Assembly: GCA_000320545.1 (NCBI GenBank)
Contig: ADNK01000985.1
Span: 24,618 to 88,617, forward strand
From: Bigelowiella natans CCMP2755
Lineage: Eukaryota; Cercozoa; Chlorarachniophyceae
Length of the DNA stretch: 64,000 bases
Reading direction: 5' to 3'
Shown: positions 36,225 to 46,925 of the stretch, in pieces
Layout: each line of letters opens with the position of its first letter
How positions within the stretch are numbered: position 1 is the first letter of the stretch
The notes under the pieces: generated by a model
Told to the model about the DNA's origin: nothing
Seen by the model: only the letters and a program-made list of their open reading frames with translations
The model's database searches: none
Translations under genes and position numbers: made by a program

Positions 36225-37450
36225 ACAAGTGTCGTCTGCACCTGAAGTTGAGCTTTGACTCGTACTTTCTCTTGACGGCTTTGAGCACACCCACAGCCTT
36301 CGTAGCTGATACTTTGTTCGTCTACTCAAACCAAGGAGGAGGAGGAGGAGGAGGAGAAGCAGGACAAAACAAGATAGGAGATAGGAGGAGGGGGGTCCTC
36401 AGTCGGGGGACAGAAAAGAAAATTGATGAATCATTACCATCATCGTCCTCTACTTCTACTACTGCTACTACTACTACTACTACTACCACGCTGCTGCTGC
36501 TGCTGCTACCTCTATTCCCCAGAAGGTGATGCCTGCCTCCGGAGCAGAAAGCCCTTCCTCCACACATCTGTAGGGAGGAGGGGGGGGGATCATAGGTAAT
36601 AATCGAAGTAGTAGCAGGGGGACAAGGAGCGGTGCAAAGTTAGTGGTGTTGCGTTATGATATGCTACCATATCTTATTTCCTCTCTTCACTTGCCTCTCC
36701 TTTCGAATCCAGTGTCAACCGTGCTTCTTCTTTTTACATGATCTTAATTTCTTCTCCCTCTTCTTCTTCTTCTTCTTCTTCTTCTCCTTCTTCTTAATAC
36801 TCGCGGTCCTCCTCCTACACCGCCTACAACTAGCAGCTACGTAGTTCTCTCGTCACGTGTTGTCGTTGTTGTTTCTCTTACATTTTCACCATAGTCTTGA
36901 TCCAGATAGCGGAGGCCCCAGTCCCGAGGTCCATGATGTGGATCGGCCTCCCCTCATGCTTCGTGGCATCCCAGCTACCCAGCAGCATCTTTAGATGATA
37001 GCGCAACGCCACTTCGTACGCTTCATTCCTTTTGATGTCCCCTGACATGCAGTCCTGGAGGAGAGAAGCAAAACAAAGAAGCAATCAAAGAAAGAAGGAA
37101 AGGAGAAACAACCATCGTTTAGTAACCATCAGCCGGAATAAAAGACGGCAGAGACGAGCGGTAGTGTTGGAAGAGGGGGGCGGGGAAGGAGTTACGAAGA
37201 ACGCACATAGTTGCCCTGAGCGTACGACTTTCTGGCCTGTTTTCTCACATCTTTAGCCGTATCTCGGGTAAGCCGCGGCCAACGTAGCACATAGTCAGAA
37301 TCTTATCATAAATAATGACAACAAATTGAAGAAGAAGAGAATTACCAAAATGAATAAACGATTCTCGAATGAGACGACACCAGATGAGCGGTAGTAGTAG
37401 TATTAGTAGTTGTGGTATATTAGCACCAGCCATATCCCGCTACTGCTATT

Positions 37451-37487
<37 letters not shown>

Positions 37488-38356
37488 CGCACTCCAATTA
37501 CAACTGCATCAACACATAGCTGCATTATATTCCATACCCGAATCCTGCTGCCAGTTCTGTTTATGATACCGAGAGCAAGCTTCGATCTCCTTTCGAAGCT
37601 GTGCCTTGCTCTCGTGATAGAACAAGTTGAATTTCTTCCACAACTGATGATGATGATGGGGAATGATGATGATGATTATGATTATGAGGTGGATGGGAGG
37701 GAGGAGGGCAAGAAAGAGAAGAACAACAAAGCAAGTGAGCAAACAAGTAGCAGGTGCAGCTAGGTGTACGACACATAACACACACACATGATATACAAAG
37801 AGAGGAAGAATACAGATATCTCATGATCGAAAGAACATACTTCCTAAATACTATATCCCCTCCAGATTCTATTATTTTTCTTCTTCTTCTTCTTCTTCTT
37901 TTTCTTCTTCTTCTTCTCCTTCTTGGTCTTTTTTACCGTAACACTCATGCTGAGATTCTTATATCTCTTTCTCAAGAGAGCCTCTCTGACTGATGTTTGC
38001 TCAACAAGCCTTTTCTTATTATTACGTCTTGTGCTGCCTCCTCCTACTGCCCCCCCATTTTTCTTCCTCTTATCCTTAGTCGTCTTCTTAGCAGCAGCCT
38101 TGCTCTTCGTCCTGTCAAGGAGCTTGCGTGTACGCATTGCTTTCCTTGCTTCCTCCTCTTTCTTCTTCGCTTCCTCCTCTTTCTTCTTCTCTTCCTCCTC
38201 TTTCTTCTTCTCTTCCGTTTTTATTTTGAACTGCGACCAGGTCGGCTCGCGCGCCTGAAGGGAACAATAGGGTGATATTGTTATTATCCGTGTGGTGGTG
38301 ACGTTGCTGCTGTTGGCAGCGGTCATTGTGACTTCGTCCGCTGACGATAGCAGTAG

Positions 38357-38387
<31 letters not shown>

Positions 38388-38808
38388 CCAATGCAGCTAG
38401 AGCAAGTTACAAAAGCCTAGCTGTTGTGTGCATGATCGAATATTTCCTGCGCTTCCTCTGACATCATCATCTAGGGGATGACACAAAGCAAATCGACCCT
38501 CCCGCCCCCCCCTCTCCCTCACATGTCATCCATTTTTCGCCGTGTTTTGATTCGTTTTTGAGTCATCATAATGTCGTTGTTTTTCCTTCTCCCTAATGGC
38601 ACCTTAAGTTCCTCCACCCTTGACACCTCATGAATGGTTATTTCTGGAGCCTGCTCACTAGCAGCATAGAGGATGACGTCGTACTTGTTCCCTTCCTTCC
38701 TCTCCTGAGTAGTCAATAGAGCGATTGGTTAATTGGTTGCTTCATAGCAGAAATCCTGCTAGTATTTCTGTTGTTGTGAATTTGCTTGGAACGATAATTT
38801 GATGCCGT

Positions 38809-38840
<32 letters not shown>

Positions 38841-40638
38841 TATATTATTAATTAAACATACATGGATGCGCAGTATCCTTCCTCTCCGCCAAAATCCCTC
38901 CAAGGCGATCTTACAGGGTTCACCTAGTTATAAGTTGGGGCACACGATTAGATAAGTACAACTACTTAGAACAAGAAGAAGAAGATGATGAACAAGAACA
39001 ACAGCACATGATATAGTAGTATCTTAATGACGAAAACATGCAACACCACCTTCCCTGAACAAAGACCGGTACTCGTTGTCGTCATCGTTTTCATCATTAC
39101 TTTCCCTGTGTGTGTGTTTTGTGGGAAATATCAGCTTCACCAATCATTTCCTGTTGCGGAGTTGTTGATCAGTGGGATGGATGATCGACGAGAAAGGAGG
39201 AGGAGGAGGAGAAGAAGAAGAAGAAGAAGGAAAAAAAGGCCCCCAGAAGTATTTTATGCTACGAGTTGCAAAGGCGACAAGTCTCAAAGGATGATGACCC
39301 TTTCATAGGTAGCTTCTCCACCTGAACAAAATTGATTTTAAGAAAACATCATCAATATATACCATACTTGTATCTGTGTTAAGAGAGCTTTACGAATTAT
39401 ATTTACCGTTGGCGGACGGGTATCTATGCGGATTTTCTTGATGAACTCTTCGTCTGCCGGGTAGTAGGGATGATCATGACCCTCGAATTTTAGCACCGGT
39501 ATCTTCACCGTGTAGAAAATTTTCTATGCGTGGCATTTCACGACATACATAACAAAAGCACACATCAAGATACTCAGCCTTCATTAATAGGAACGTATGC
39601 ATGTTAGAAGCGTCGTAAAGATTTTGGAAAGATAATCCTTTTTGGAATTGGGGTCCCTTTCTCTTTCTCTCTCTCTCTCTTTCCCTCTCACGTAGTTATT
39701 GTTGCCTCGAAGATTGCTACCTCCTTCTGAGCTGTAGTTGTAGTAGCGTTGGAAGCATTTTCGAGGTCCTGTGCCGCTTCTTTTACCGACCCTTTCGCTG
39801 CCTTTCCTTTCTTCACTGGTCGATACTATTTATTCGCAAATGCGTTATTACTTCTCGGCGGTGCGTAAAATAATGTGCTACACTGAATCGATGGTATGTT
39901 GTGATAAGTATGGTGGTGGGCGATCGATCACTGTCACCTCCGTATTCTTCCAAACTGATGCGAATGCCTTGAAATGGTCAACTGTCGCTGCAACCCATCC
40001 CCTATATGTTTGGACAAGGACTTTCTGGCCTGAAAGTTTTTAAACATGAATCCTTTTTCTCAAACAACCGCAACGATGAGATTTCATGCGTTCAGAATAG
40101 TTCATGTAGGAATTAGAATTCGCGTTGCTACTACCGAGGGCGAAGGTTGTGATGGGCTCTGCTTCTAACCTGGAGGTGGCAACAATTTGTTGTTAGAGAA
40201 CAATGATTCTCTCGTTCCATATACTTCAAGGAATTCTAAAAGGGATGGGTTAACGTACCATTCTTTTCCTTCGTTTCCTTCTCCGTTGTTATAAAATACA
40301 TCAAAAGCTTCCCGTGGGTAACATTTTCCATTGGTGTCCTTTCTCACCTCCGTGAATTCGTGTGTGCCTAGATCCACATTTTTGAGGTCTACCTTTCCTC
40401 CCCTAACCTTTCTTCGTTCGATTACGATCCTCTCCGCTTTACAGTCAAACTCCGGGAGCTTACTATGGAGGCTAGCTGTTATTTTACCCCCTCGACAGCG
40501 GCGCGTTTTCATCGAGGATTTAAGTAGTAATTGGGAGCGCGCGTTGCACGACACTCTCGTGCAAGGGGTGGATGGAAATTTTGGCGCGAAACCTTTGCGA
40601 TGATCTGGCGACGGGATATCTGGCGACGGGATAGGCAT
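32354..40638 (-). CDS. PRMT5-like protein arginine methyltransferase with N-terminal Tudor-like region
   Basis: Probably transfers methyl groups from SAM to arginines of nuclear proteins. Start is at 40638, or more likely ATG 40512. Exon 1 ends at 40170 and joins in phase to exon 2 (from 40029): GQKVLVQTYRGWVAATVDHF, a chromo/Tudor-like opening. Around 38870-38930 and 38520-38700 come CKIALEGFWRRGRILRIH and YDVILYAASE, typical Tudor strands. A Lys/Glu-rich linker follows (37844-38250). The methyltransferase part begins near 37230 (KSYAQGNY, then RNEAYEVALRYHLKML). SAM motif I is HIMDLGTGASAIW (36905-36950), then FWGIEVSATKA. The catalytic double-E loop is ELIGDLGNSEG (about 35488-35520), with the two glutamates eight residues apart as in PRMT1 and PRMT5. 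The C-terminal barrel has VEKDGVLFGAICYVKV (33800) and WEKVKKGDVVEV (33290). An NLS-like SPRRKRRRKRDK is at 32600. The stop is TAG 32356-32354. Some exons, especially 34.3-35.2 kb, are unsure. Confidence 0.68.
34698..35392. repeat. Several (TA)n and (GTA)n microsatellites in PRMT introns
   Basis: TA runs occur at about 34698-34728, 35295-35328 and 35365-35391. A CTA/TAC run (GTA on the coding strand) is at 35044-35083. All lie between coding blocks of the PRMT-like gene. Confidence 0.8.
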
Positions 40639-41085
40639 TCATGTTCATTTTCTCCAGATGTTTTCGGGTGTAATCTGTATATCAAATTTAGAAGCAATAT
40701 TTGAAAACTTCGATCCCTCGCTTACTTCCGGTCTTGTCCATCATGGATATCCAGATATTACCAGGACTATTTAGATCCCATAACAGATTGGATTGATTCG
40801 CATCAGAATCCTTGCCGCAGGACAAATCTGGCCGTTACATCTGGCAAAGCGACTGGACGGGATGATTTTAGGAGAATAGCCGACTTTTCTTCTTCTTCTT
40901 TTCATGTTTCATGTTGAGGTTACGTAGACCTGCCAGCCATCCAAAACCCAAGCAAAAAACAGCAATTTCAGTGGTAAAAAAGGTATTTTCTTCTGAAAAC
41001 GGCTTTGATTTGGCAACAGCAGAAGACAGATAAATCTGGATATATTTTCACAGAACGGAACACGGAAACCACAGGCACCTGCACC
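40639..41085. promoter_or_regulatory. Divergent intergenic region PRMT / BASS transporter
   Basis: About 450-570 bases separate the two divergent start codons, so both promoters must be here. A 15-bp direct duplication (ATCCCGTCGCCAGAT) lies near 40606-40635, just at the upstream candidate PRMT start. It favours the downstream ATG at 40512 as the true start. No TATA box is obvious. Confidence 0.45.
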
Positions 41086-42701
41086 ATGGCGCCTCCGCAA
41101 TCCCACAACCTGGCCATTGTTCTGAGCACGATCGTGATCTGTCATGCCTCACCTCTGGCCACTTCTCGAGGGATTACCCAACGTACCAACATAAGACATC
41201 TTGCAACATCTGGTAATTATAACTTTGAAAGAGGAAGATAGATATATATATTTGGGGGGGTACCAGATTCGTCGACGTAGAAAACGACGAAGCCATCACG
41301 CACGGTGATTACTGTCACTTTGTAAATATTTATTCTCTTAATGTAAATTTCCATCAGCAAAACCACTTGAAACTGGAAAGCGTGCTCTGATGCTCTCCTC
41401 TGCACCGCTGGTAGTAGTTCCCACATTGCAAAATTATCATCATCCTGCCCAATATTCCGACCATCTAGCTTTTGTCCTCACGCAGATAATCTCAAATGTG
41501 ATTATTGCAGGGTGCAGGTGCTGGATTGCATGGTATTTCCCAGCCGCGATCGCTTCTCAGCTCTCCCCACCGACAGCAGCACTCAGAGAACGGGAGGAGG
41601 CAGACAAACCGTTTCCAGGCTCTGAAACGAGGAATCTCCAAGCACCTCACATCAGTTAAATCAGCAGCAGAGCTAGCTGGGTCCGAGAATAACAGCAGCC
41701 CAAAAAGCAAGCTATGGAAGACCTACGAGAATGTGATGGGAGTTGCTACAAACCTGTTCCCCCTATGGACGCTCATATCTGCCATCGTTGCGTTGAATGC
41801 TCCTGGTGCGTTCGCGTGGTTTGACACCAACTGGTTTACTGCTGGACTTGGCGTGCTCATGCTTTCTATGGGTATTACCCTTACACCGGCTGACTTTGCC
41901 AAAGTTCTAACCAAGCCTCTTCCTGTAATCGTTGGATTTGTGAGCTGTTATGGCCTTATGCCCGCAATTGCCCTCGGCCTTGCAAAGCTCTTCGCGTTGA
42001 ACAACGCGATGACCGCAGGTTTGGTTCTCTGTGGTTGTATCAATGGCGGTCAGGCTTCCAACCTTTGTGCATATATCGCAAAGGGAAATGTGGCGCTGTC
42101 GGTGATGATGACACTGAGTACCACTGTGGGAGCTATCTTCATGACCCCACTTCTCTCTAAGGTCCTTCTCGGCACAAGTATCCCTGTCGATGCAGTTGGC
42201 ATTGCAATTTCAACCATGCAAGTAGTCCTGCTACCTTTAATTCTTGGAATGGGAATGAAGCAGACAGTGCCAAAGGTCGTAGACGCGATTACACCGCTGA
42301 CTCCCGTGGTGGGGGTTGTGGCCACGTGCCTTCTCGTAGGCTCTGCTGTAGCTCAGGTTGCCCCAGATATTTTGACGGCAGGGGGGACATTACAGTGGGC
42401 TGCTATGCTGCTTCACCTGCTCGGTGGAATTCTTGGCTACTGGGGAATGAAGCTGCTTGGACAGGATGAGGTCACGGCGCGTACTTCTGGTATTGAGACC
42501 TCCATGAAATCTTCGGCGTTCGGCTTCCTCCTTGCGAAGCTCCATTTCGGTGATTACGCAGCTCGTGTGCCTCCTGCAGTGTCTGTGGTTTGGATGGCTC
42601 TGATTGGTGCCACTATGGCGGTGGTGTGGCGTGGCATGCCGATCAAAGATGGCAGCCTCACCGGAGCTCTCGCCGACGATAAAGAAAAAAACAAGGAATA
42701 A
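41086..42701 (+). CDS. Bile acid:sodium symporter family (BASS) transporter, probably plastid-targeted
   Basis: A Na+-coupled organic-anion carrier of the BASS/SBF family; plant plastid members move pyruvate, pantothenate or 2-keto acids. Exon 1 is 41086-41212 and exon 2 is 41518-42701, giving 436 aa with phases closing. The acceptor is the second of two close AGs (GCAGGGTGCAG); using the first would break the frame. The N-terminus MAPPQSHNLAIVLSTIVIC is a signal-like leader followed by a basic, serine-rich stretch, which fits the bipartite presequence of secondary-plastid algae. The core has about nine to ten hydrophobic helices with family motifs: LSMGITLTPADF, a glycine-rich CGCINGGQASNL, and the late TSGIETSMKSSAFGFLLA. 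The signature sodium-site residues appear intact. It ends in a charged, lysine-rich tail. The substrate is unknown. Confidence 0.88.
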
Positions 42702-43462
42702 GCCTTCGTCTAGTTGGCTTTTAATTATTTTGTCACGAAGATAGTGGCCCAAAAAAGACTTGCATTCTCTCTGTCCCTCTCTCTCCCCCCCTCTCACTCT
42801 TTCCAATATCTACTCTTGTCGGGGATCAATCTCAACAGAGTAAAGACATATATCAGAATCTTACGCAAGTGAAGAAGTTGGCTACTGATAGTTTGACAAT
42901 AATAATAAAAATATTGTGTATACCCTAAATTTTGTGATATGTATGGCAAATGCACATGTGCTGTGTGTGTGTGTGTGTGTGTGTGTGTAAGTACGAGCTG
43001 TAGTACTCCATTAACTTTTAACCACAGAGAGTAATTTTAAAAAAATGCATGTACGTAAACGTGTGCAGCCTCTGGCTAGATGTTGAGCATGAATTTATGT
43101 GGTGGTGTGTTCGGCCAAATAAGTGCATAGCAAAGATTAGCGCGGCCGCGTTACATATGTACGTGAGCTGGGTTTTATATAATAGGATGTCCTGCACTTG
43201 CTGGTAACAATAGCGCTACACATATGCAGCCGTGCATCATATTTGCTAATGTTAATTTGCAAGCCTCGCAGCAAAATAAATTCAAACTTCATGCCTCAAA
43301 GCTTTGATTGGTACACATTTAATCATGAATTTTAACAATCACATGTATGATTGAACGATTGATCGTTACCTAGTTACGTGCAACAGCATACATGATAGAA
43401 TGGCTACAATACATACTGTGTCTACAGTGGCTAGATACGATTCTGTATGCACAATTGTTTAC
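42702..43462. other. Convergent intergenic region, BASS and DOMON-desaturase 3' ends
   Basis: The 3' UTRs of two convergent genes. It contains a (TG)n run at 42962-42988 and an (AAT)n-like patch at 42898-42912. No gene or terminator structure can be supported. Confidence 0.4.
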
Positions 43463-45271
43463 TCACTCAATTTTCAGAATCTTCATTCCTTTATCTGTGC
43501 TCAGCCGCTGGTGTAACCATAGGAACTCCAGACATATTGCTATTATAAATGGCAGAACCAAGATCGTCGGTACAATGTATACCCAGTCTTCATTTTGGGG
43601 ATCTACTAACGCTCCTAAAGCATTTCCCAGTGGATTTGACCATCCATTTATCACAGCAAAATCCCTGTCATAGTAAATGTGATGACGTATGTGCACCTCA
43701 GTGCTAAGTATGAAACCGGATTCCATCCCCAGCTGGACCCATTTCGGCAAAAACTCTTTGGTTATATGCGCAAACGCATGAAAATTCATCACAAAATTGA
43801 TTGCATATAATAAGTAAAACATTATGGAATATGTCCTCGCCCATAGATATAGCGATGCCTGCGAATCATCACGGTGGCAATCTTTTCCCATGCTCCGAAG
43901 AACTCGAGTCACGAAGAGTGAGGATACCAGTCCAATCGGCACGCTCAGGGTAACGAACATTAAATTAAAGTCACCAGCATAGGGGGTGTTTAATACCCCT
44001 GAAGGGTATTCATGGTGGCCTTGGAACCCAACCGCGCTGGGGCGAAGGATAGGCCAGTTGAGAATCGAATAACAGTCCAATATGACGTGAACCGCATACG
44101 AATAAAAATCAGCGCAGAACAACCCAGCCAAAAGGCACGCCGTATTATCTAGAATTCCAAGCCTCAGCACGCCTACGACCAAGAAGTAAGATATTAACAG
44201 GACTAAAATTATGACTTGTTGCTTTTTGGTCTTCATTCCAAGCAGTGCTTTGCCCTCAGATGCTTCGCATCGTGTTATGTAGGTGGCTACGTCACGCACA
44301 TCGTCTTCGCCTTGAAGGTTGCTGCACCATAACCACGTCAACAACCTAGATAGAGGGTGCCTCGCCCCTCTTTCGCCTTCACCTTTTCTCGTAGTATTGA
44401 GGATGATTTCATGCTTAAAGTCAGCATCATTCATCAATTCCAGATATGAGCTTGGTGCTAATTGACTGATGTCGTAGGGTGTAGCACCGCCACGAAATAT
44501 ATCTATGAGACGCGAATGCTGGAAGTAATGACCCTTCTGTAGCTCTCTTGTACCAGCCGCCCAAATGAGCCAACACACTGTTGGATTAACGGGCCAATCT
44601 TCTTTGTCGTTCGTGTTTCGTTGTCTTGAGAAGGTGAAGGAAACAACGTCTGTTCCCCAGGTGTACTTCTCTAGCGTTACATCTTGATTTTTATCAAGTG
44701 TCGGCACGCCTACCTTCTCTGAGTATCTATCTTCAAGAACAATATCGTCACCTGTCCGTCTAAGCATAATTATATCCGCTTTGTTCATTCCACCAGTCGG
44801 CGAAAACCCTATTGCTACCCAGCCAGTCGAAGCATCAGTACTAATCTCAAACTTTGCAGTTCCAACCCATCGATTTTCGTCTACGGTCCACTGGAAGTCT
44901 AAAAATTTACCCGTGAATTTCCCATAGATTTCAGTCTTCGATTCATATAGACGCTCTTTCAATCCATCTTCGCTGTGTTTCCGTGTTGACGTTCTATTGT
45001 ACTGCCTAGATGTCCTCCACAGGCTTTCATCGAGATATCTCTTAAGTTTATGGCCTGCCTTCCCTCTGAAGACATCTTCTGTGGCGTTTCCTTTTACGGG
45101 AGAGGGACAAGATGCGCTCCTTTCCCTGAATACCTCGCCGTCTTTTATCATCATCAGAAAGTGGCCGAACATTGCGATTGCAGCAACTTTGACTGCAATG
45201 CTGAATGTTCCATTAACCATCCACATACCAGTGGACAAAGCAGCCCTTGCTCTCATCTGTCTGCTCTTCAC
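43463..45271 (-). CDS. DOMON domain fused to Kua/TMEM189/FAD4-type lipid desaturase
   Basis: A single-exon, 602-residue membrane protein. Residues about 23-42 form a signal anchor. Residues 118-260 are a DOMON domain: FQWTVDENRWVGTAKFEI, GWVAIGFSPTGGMNKADII, DRYSEK, LDKNQDVTL and CWLIWAAGT. Met162 of GGM and His248/His252 stand where cytochrome-type DOMON domains hold heme b, so electron transfer is possible. Residues 352-590 carry about five hydrophobic helices and the histidine pattern of the lipid-desaturase family: H395-D399, Q418-G-HHEYP, H498AFAH502, H527-H530-H531 and NGWSNP. Known relatives are plasmanylethanolamine desaturase (PEDS1/TMEM189), bacterial CarF and plant plastid FAD4. 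The lack of introns sets it apart from every neighbour. The earliest ATG is used; Met16 or Met18 could also start it. The lipid substrate is unknown. Confidence 0.85.
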   Translation of the reverse strand: MKSRQMRARAALSTGMWMVNGTFSIAVKVAAIAMFGHFLMMIKDGEVFRERSASCPSPVKGNATEDVFRGKAGHKLKRYLDESLWRTSRQYNRTSTRKHSEDGLKERLYESKTEIYGKFTGKFLDFQWTVDENRWVGTAKFEISTDASTGWVAIGFSPTGGMNKADIIMLRRTGDDIVLEDRYSEKVGVPTLDKNQDVTLEKYTWGTDVVSFTFSRQRNTNDKEDWPVNPTVCWLIWAAGTRELQKGHYFQHSRLIDIFRGGATPYDISQLAPSSYLELMNDADFKHEIILNTTRKGEGERGARHPLSRLLTWLWCSNLQGEDDVRDVATYITRCEASEGKALLGMKTKKQQVIILVLLISYFLVVGVLRLGILDNTACLLAGLFCADFYSYAVHVILDCYSILNWPILRPSAVGFQGHHEYPSGVLNTPYAGDFNLMFVTLSVPIGLVSSLFVTRVLRSMGKDCHRDDSQASLYLWARTYSIMFYLLYAINFVMNFHAFAHITKEFLPKWVQLGMESGFILSTEVHIRHHIYYDRDFAVINGWSNPLGNALGALVDPQNEDWVYIVPTILVLPFIIAICLEFLWLHQRLSTDKGMKILKIE

Positions 45272-46925
45272 CGAGTTCTAGCGGGCATAGCTCTTGATTA
45301 TCCTATCTCTTGTCCTACCATCATCTTCCTCCATTGTTAGCTGATCACAGACGGAACATTTTTAGCGGAGCCCGAGAAGTAGGGTACCAAATTACGAGGC
45401 GGTGTTTTTAGTTGTAATTTACATGTAGTACTCTAGTTCATGAAGATGTGACGCGATGTCGACTTGTGACGACAATATCATATTCAGTGAATCATAAAAT
45501 ATAAGACAAATCTTAAGTTCTTTAATTCGTTTTTACTCTCATCCACAATCCCTGGCACGTGATCGTAGGTGATTTCACCGAAATCAATCCATGATCAATT
45601 TCACAATCCCTGAGCTGTTGTGAAGTCGTTGCATGAGAAACGCCATCTGTTTGACCAAAAATTTGCGAAACATCCGGCAGTGGATCAATCTATCTCCTGC
45701 CTCCCCAGCCGACATGCTTCGATTGTCCTCGTGATCCTTGCAACCACTCCGAAACCCGGTGCCCCCATCTCCAAGTCTGGAGCTCGGGCAGCAAGTCATG
45801 TTGGAAGGCCAGCCTCTAGACTCTTTGAGTGCTACCTTGATGAATAGCACGACAAACTATGGGTCCTGGCTCTGCAGCCTGCTCCTCTTTTTTTCATGCT
45901 CCTGATTCCAGCAAAACCATGGAGCTAGTGTGCCGACTCCAAAATCCTGTTGGTCTTCACCAGTCAGTCCTCACTGGAGCTAGTTTGAGGCACTGCGTTT
46001 CGTGCATTGCAAGTGTCTTGCAACACTTCAGAAACGTTTTTTTTTCATCAGTGTCTTTGTCTTTGTCTTTGTCCGATCCAGTGAAAGCAGGTCTTTCTTT
46101 CGTTCTTCTCAATTTTGCTCAGTGATTTTGCTGACCGAGAAGGGCACAGATGAGTTGGCGCATTTCATGGTGTTTCAGCTGCACCATTGGACTCACTTCA
46201 CTGACTTCGTTTTCGTTCTGTGGTTAGTCTGCGACCACCAAGTGAGCACGTGCAGGTGCGAGCGCGCGAGCGCGCGTGCGTGCGTGCGTGCAAATGGGTG
46301 TGCACGTTGTGCTTTGTCATATTTCTTGCATCCTCATGCAGACATGGTTGCATGGGGTCAGGTCACATCCACTGCAGCTTGGCCAGTCACACAGGGGCAT
46401 GCAACGTGAGTTGCACGCTAGCAGTGATGGGGCCACCTGCAGATGATCCTTGAAAACCATGACAGGTGGAGGCACATCTAGACATGACAATCCAAAATGT
46501 TCACCAATGAAATCGACAGGGATTCTTGTTTCTTCCACATCCCACACATCAATGATGATGAATTCTTTTTTGCTCACTTTGATGATTTCGCAAGTGCAAT
46601 TTGCACGCAGTTTTGGTTTCTTGTTGTGCTTTTCACGTGAATCGACTGTTGGCAGTGCAATGTGAGTGTTCTTCGCAAGGCCGGCCTCTTGTGCTCAGGA
46701 TTGCATCGCATCGCATCATGTCATCATGCATGATGGAAACAGAGCGGGAAACACCTGCGCATGGACATGCACGACGTTGCGATACACGAGCTAGCGAGTG
46801 CAAGTCTAGATGCCACAGTCTGTCTAGCTAGAGGGAGCACGCTCTTTTGCCGCCGTCTCAGCCATTGTTGCATGCTGGAATGTTGCACACTGTGTGTAGT
46901 CGAACACCCACATGTCCTTGTAGAA
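45272..46925. other. Intergenic region with a candidate diverged dispersed repeat
   Basis: About 1.6 kb between the DOMON-desaturase start and the TTLL stop. Microsatellites are rare, but GTGCA, GCATGC and a CG-rich (GCGC/GTGC)n patch at 46255-46295 are frequent. Short open frames exist on both strands (for example 46002-46409 +), none with a recognised family. Parts resemble 31254-32100. Confidence 0.4.

Noticed and set aside
41390-41659. 89-codon + frame overlapping the BASS second exon
   Set aside because: It is the wrong frame of that exon; the transporter motifs are all in the other frame.
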